Positions 4,815 to 5,452 of a stretch of 5,452 bases of DNA are shown one piece after another. Within the stretch, counting starts at the first letter, position 1; each line of letters starts with the position of its first letter. The stretch lies in contig JBHEOL010000307.1 of the NCBI GenBank assembly GCA_046261635.1, forward strand, positions 1 through 5,452, read 5' to 3'. Made by a program: the position numbers and the translations under genes. Origin of the DNA: JBHEPS01 sp046261635. Lineage in GTDB: Bacteria; Acidobacteriota; Thermoanaerobaculia; Gp7-AA8. The notes under the pieces were generated by a model. The model saw nothing but the letters and a program-made list of their open reading frames with translations, ran no database searches and was not told the origin of the DNA.

Positions 4815-5452
4815 GCGATCTCCTCGAGCTCTTCCTCGAGAGCCTGCCGCCGGTAGAGGTCCGCATAGAGTCCCCCCGCCGCGACCAGATCCTCATGCGC
4901 GCCGCGCTCGACGATCCTGCCGTCCTCCAGGACGATGATGTGGTCGGCGTCCTTCACCGACGAGACGCGGTGCGCGACGATGAAGACCGTCCGCTCCTTC
5001 CGCAGGGTCTTGAGGGCCCTCAGCACGCGCTCTTCGGTCTGCGTGTCGACGGCGCTGAGGGCGTCGTCGAGCAGGAGGACTGCCGGATTGCGCACGATCG
5101 CCCGCGCGATTGCCGTCCGCTGCTTCTGGCCGCCCGAGAGCGTGATTCCTCTCTCGCCGATCACCGTCTCGATGCCGTTCGGGAAGCCGGTCAGATCAGA
5201 CTCGAGCCCCGCGAGCCGCGCGGCTTCCGCGACCTCGTCCGCGGTCGCATCGCTCCGGCCGAACCGGATGTTCTCGGCGATCGAGTCGGAGAAGAGGAAT
5301 GTCTCCTGCGGCACGAGGGCGAGGGCTGAGCGGAGCACCGGCGCCGGAATCGACTCGAGGGGGCACCCGTCGACGTAGATCGTCCCCTCCGGCGGTGGAA
5401 ACTGCCGGGACAGGAGCGCGAGGAGCGTGGACTTGCCGCTTCCCGTCGCTCC
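4811..5452 (-). CDS. ABC exporter half-transporter, degenerate-Walker-B subunit (5' end outside window)
   Basis: Only the last 213 residues are in the window; the reading frame is open to the edge and starts inside Walker A (GATGSGKST, visible residues 1-9). The missing part should hold six membrane helices and the A-loop. Visible motifs in order are Q-loop VPQE (Q49), signature LSGGQ (105-109), Walker B VLLLDD (125-130) with Asp130 where the catalytic Glu normally sits, D-loop SAVD (133-136) and H-loop H161. An intact LSGGQ with Asp in place of Glu fits the BmrC/TM287-type half of an asymmetric heterodimer, partner of the next gene. The stop TGA (4811-4813) overlaps the partner's GTG start. 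The GTG at 5338 is not the true start because conserved ABC sequence continues upstream of it. The C-terminus is acidic (ALEEELEEIA). Confidence 0.95.
   Translation of the reverse strand, partial: GATGSGKSTLLALLSRQFPPPEGTIYVDGCPLESIPAPVLRSALALVPQETFLFSDSIAENIRFGRSDATADEVAEAARLAGLESDLTGFPNGIETVIGERGITLSGGQKQRTAIARAIVRNPAVLLLDDALSAVDTQTEERVLRALKTLRKERTVFIVAHRVSSVKDADHIIVLEDGRIVERGAHEDLVAAGGLYADLYRRQALEEELEEIA
4820..4825 (-). promoter_or_regulatory. Ribosome binding site for the GTG start at 4814
   Basis: GAGGAG on the minus strand, 5 nt before the GTG and within the last codons of the upstream ABC gene. It supports the GTG start and the GTGA start/stop overlap. Confidence 0.75.

Noticed and set aside
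3619..4896. Minus-strand open frame of 425 residues in another frame of the ABC gene
   Set aside because: It lies inside both ABC coding regions in a different frame, and its product is Arg/Ala/Pro-rich without domains; a composition artefact.
4811..5338. GTG at 5338 as the start of the upstream ABC gene
   Set aside because: The frame stays open to the window edge and encodes the Walker A motif GATGSGKST and following conserved residues upstream of this GTG, so the gene is partial rather than short.

Overview
This is a GC-rich bacterial chromosomal fragment (GC-rich by eye, third codon positions dominated by G and C). It carries ordinary housekeeping and accessory genes plus several intergenic repeat-like structures. 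I see no phage, plasmid, insertion sequence, CRISPR, tRNA or rRNA genes. The sequence does not identify a taxon with certainty. The coding style, the short glutaredoxin-like gene and an intergenic copy of a 'GTCATCCCGAGC...GAGGGATCT'-type repeat suggest an environmental Gram-negative-type lineage such as Acidobacteriota or a neighbour. That placement is a low-confidence inference.

Layout. (1) Positions 1-132 are non-coding and unusually rich in inverted repeats. (2) Positions 133-510 on the minus strand encode a 125-residue protein of unknown function. It has a near-consensus sigma-70 promoter and a good ribosome binding site. (3) Positions 511-791 form a divergent intergenic region. It is AT-rich near the minus-strand promoter and GC-rich, with a hairpin, near the plus-strand gene. 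(4) Positions 792-2321 on the plus strand encode a full-length YifB/ComM-family AAA+ ATPase (509 residues). (5) Positions 2322-2496 form a convergent intergenic region with a G-rich octamer repeat, a dispersed-repeat-like segment and a strong UUCG-tetraloop terminator. (6) Positions 2497-2730 on the minus strand encode a 77-residue glutaredoxin-like protein without any cysteine, with its own promoter. (7) Positions 2940-5452 on the minus strand encode two translationally coupled ABC exporter half-transporters. The downstream one is complete (624 residues). The upstream one is cut by the window edge exactly at its Walker A motif.

How the genes work together. The two ABC genes overlap by 4 bases. 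They carry complementary defects: Asp for the catalytic Glu in the upstream subunit, and LSVGE for LSGGQ in the downstream subunit. This is the hallmark of an asymmetric heterodimeric exporter with one degenerate and one consensus ATP site. The ComM-like ATPase, the unknown protein and the glutaredoxin-like protein each appear to be separate transcription units with no evident functional link.

I did not find a convincing new multi-gene system. The most notable items are the cysteine-less glutaredoxin-like protein, the palindrome cluster at the left end, the G-quadruplex-type repeat across the comM stop codon, and the clean asymmetry of the ABC pair.
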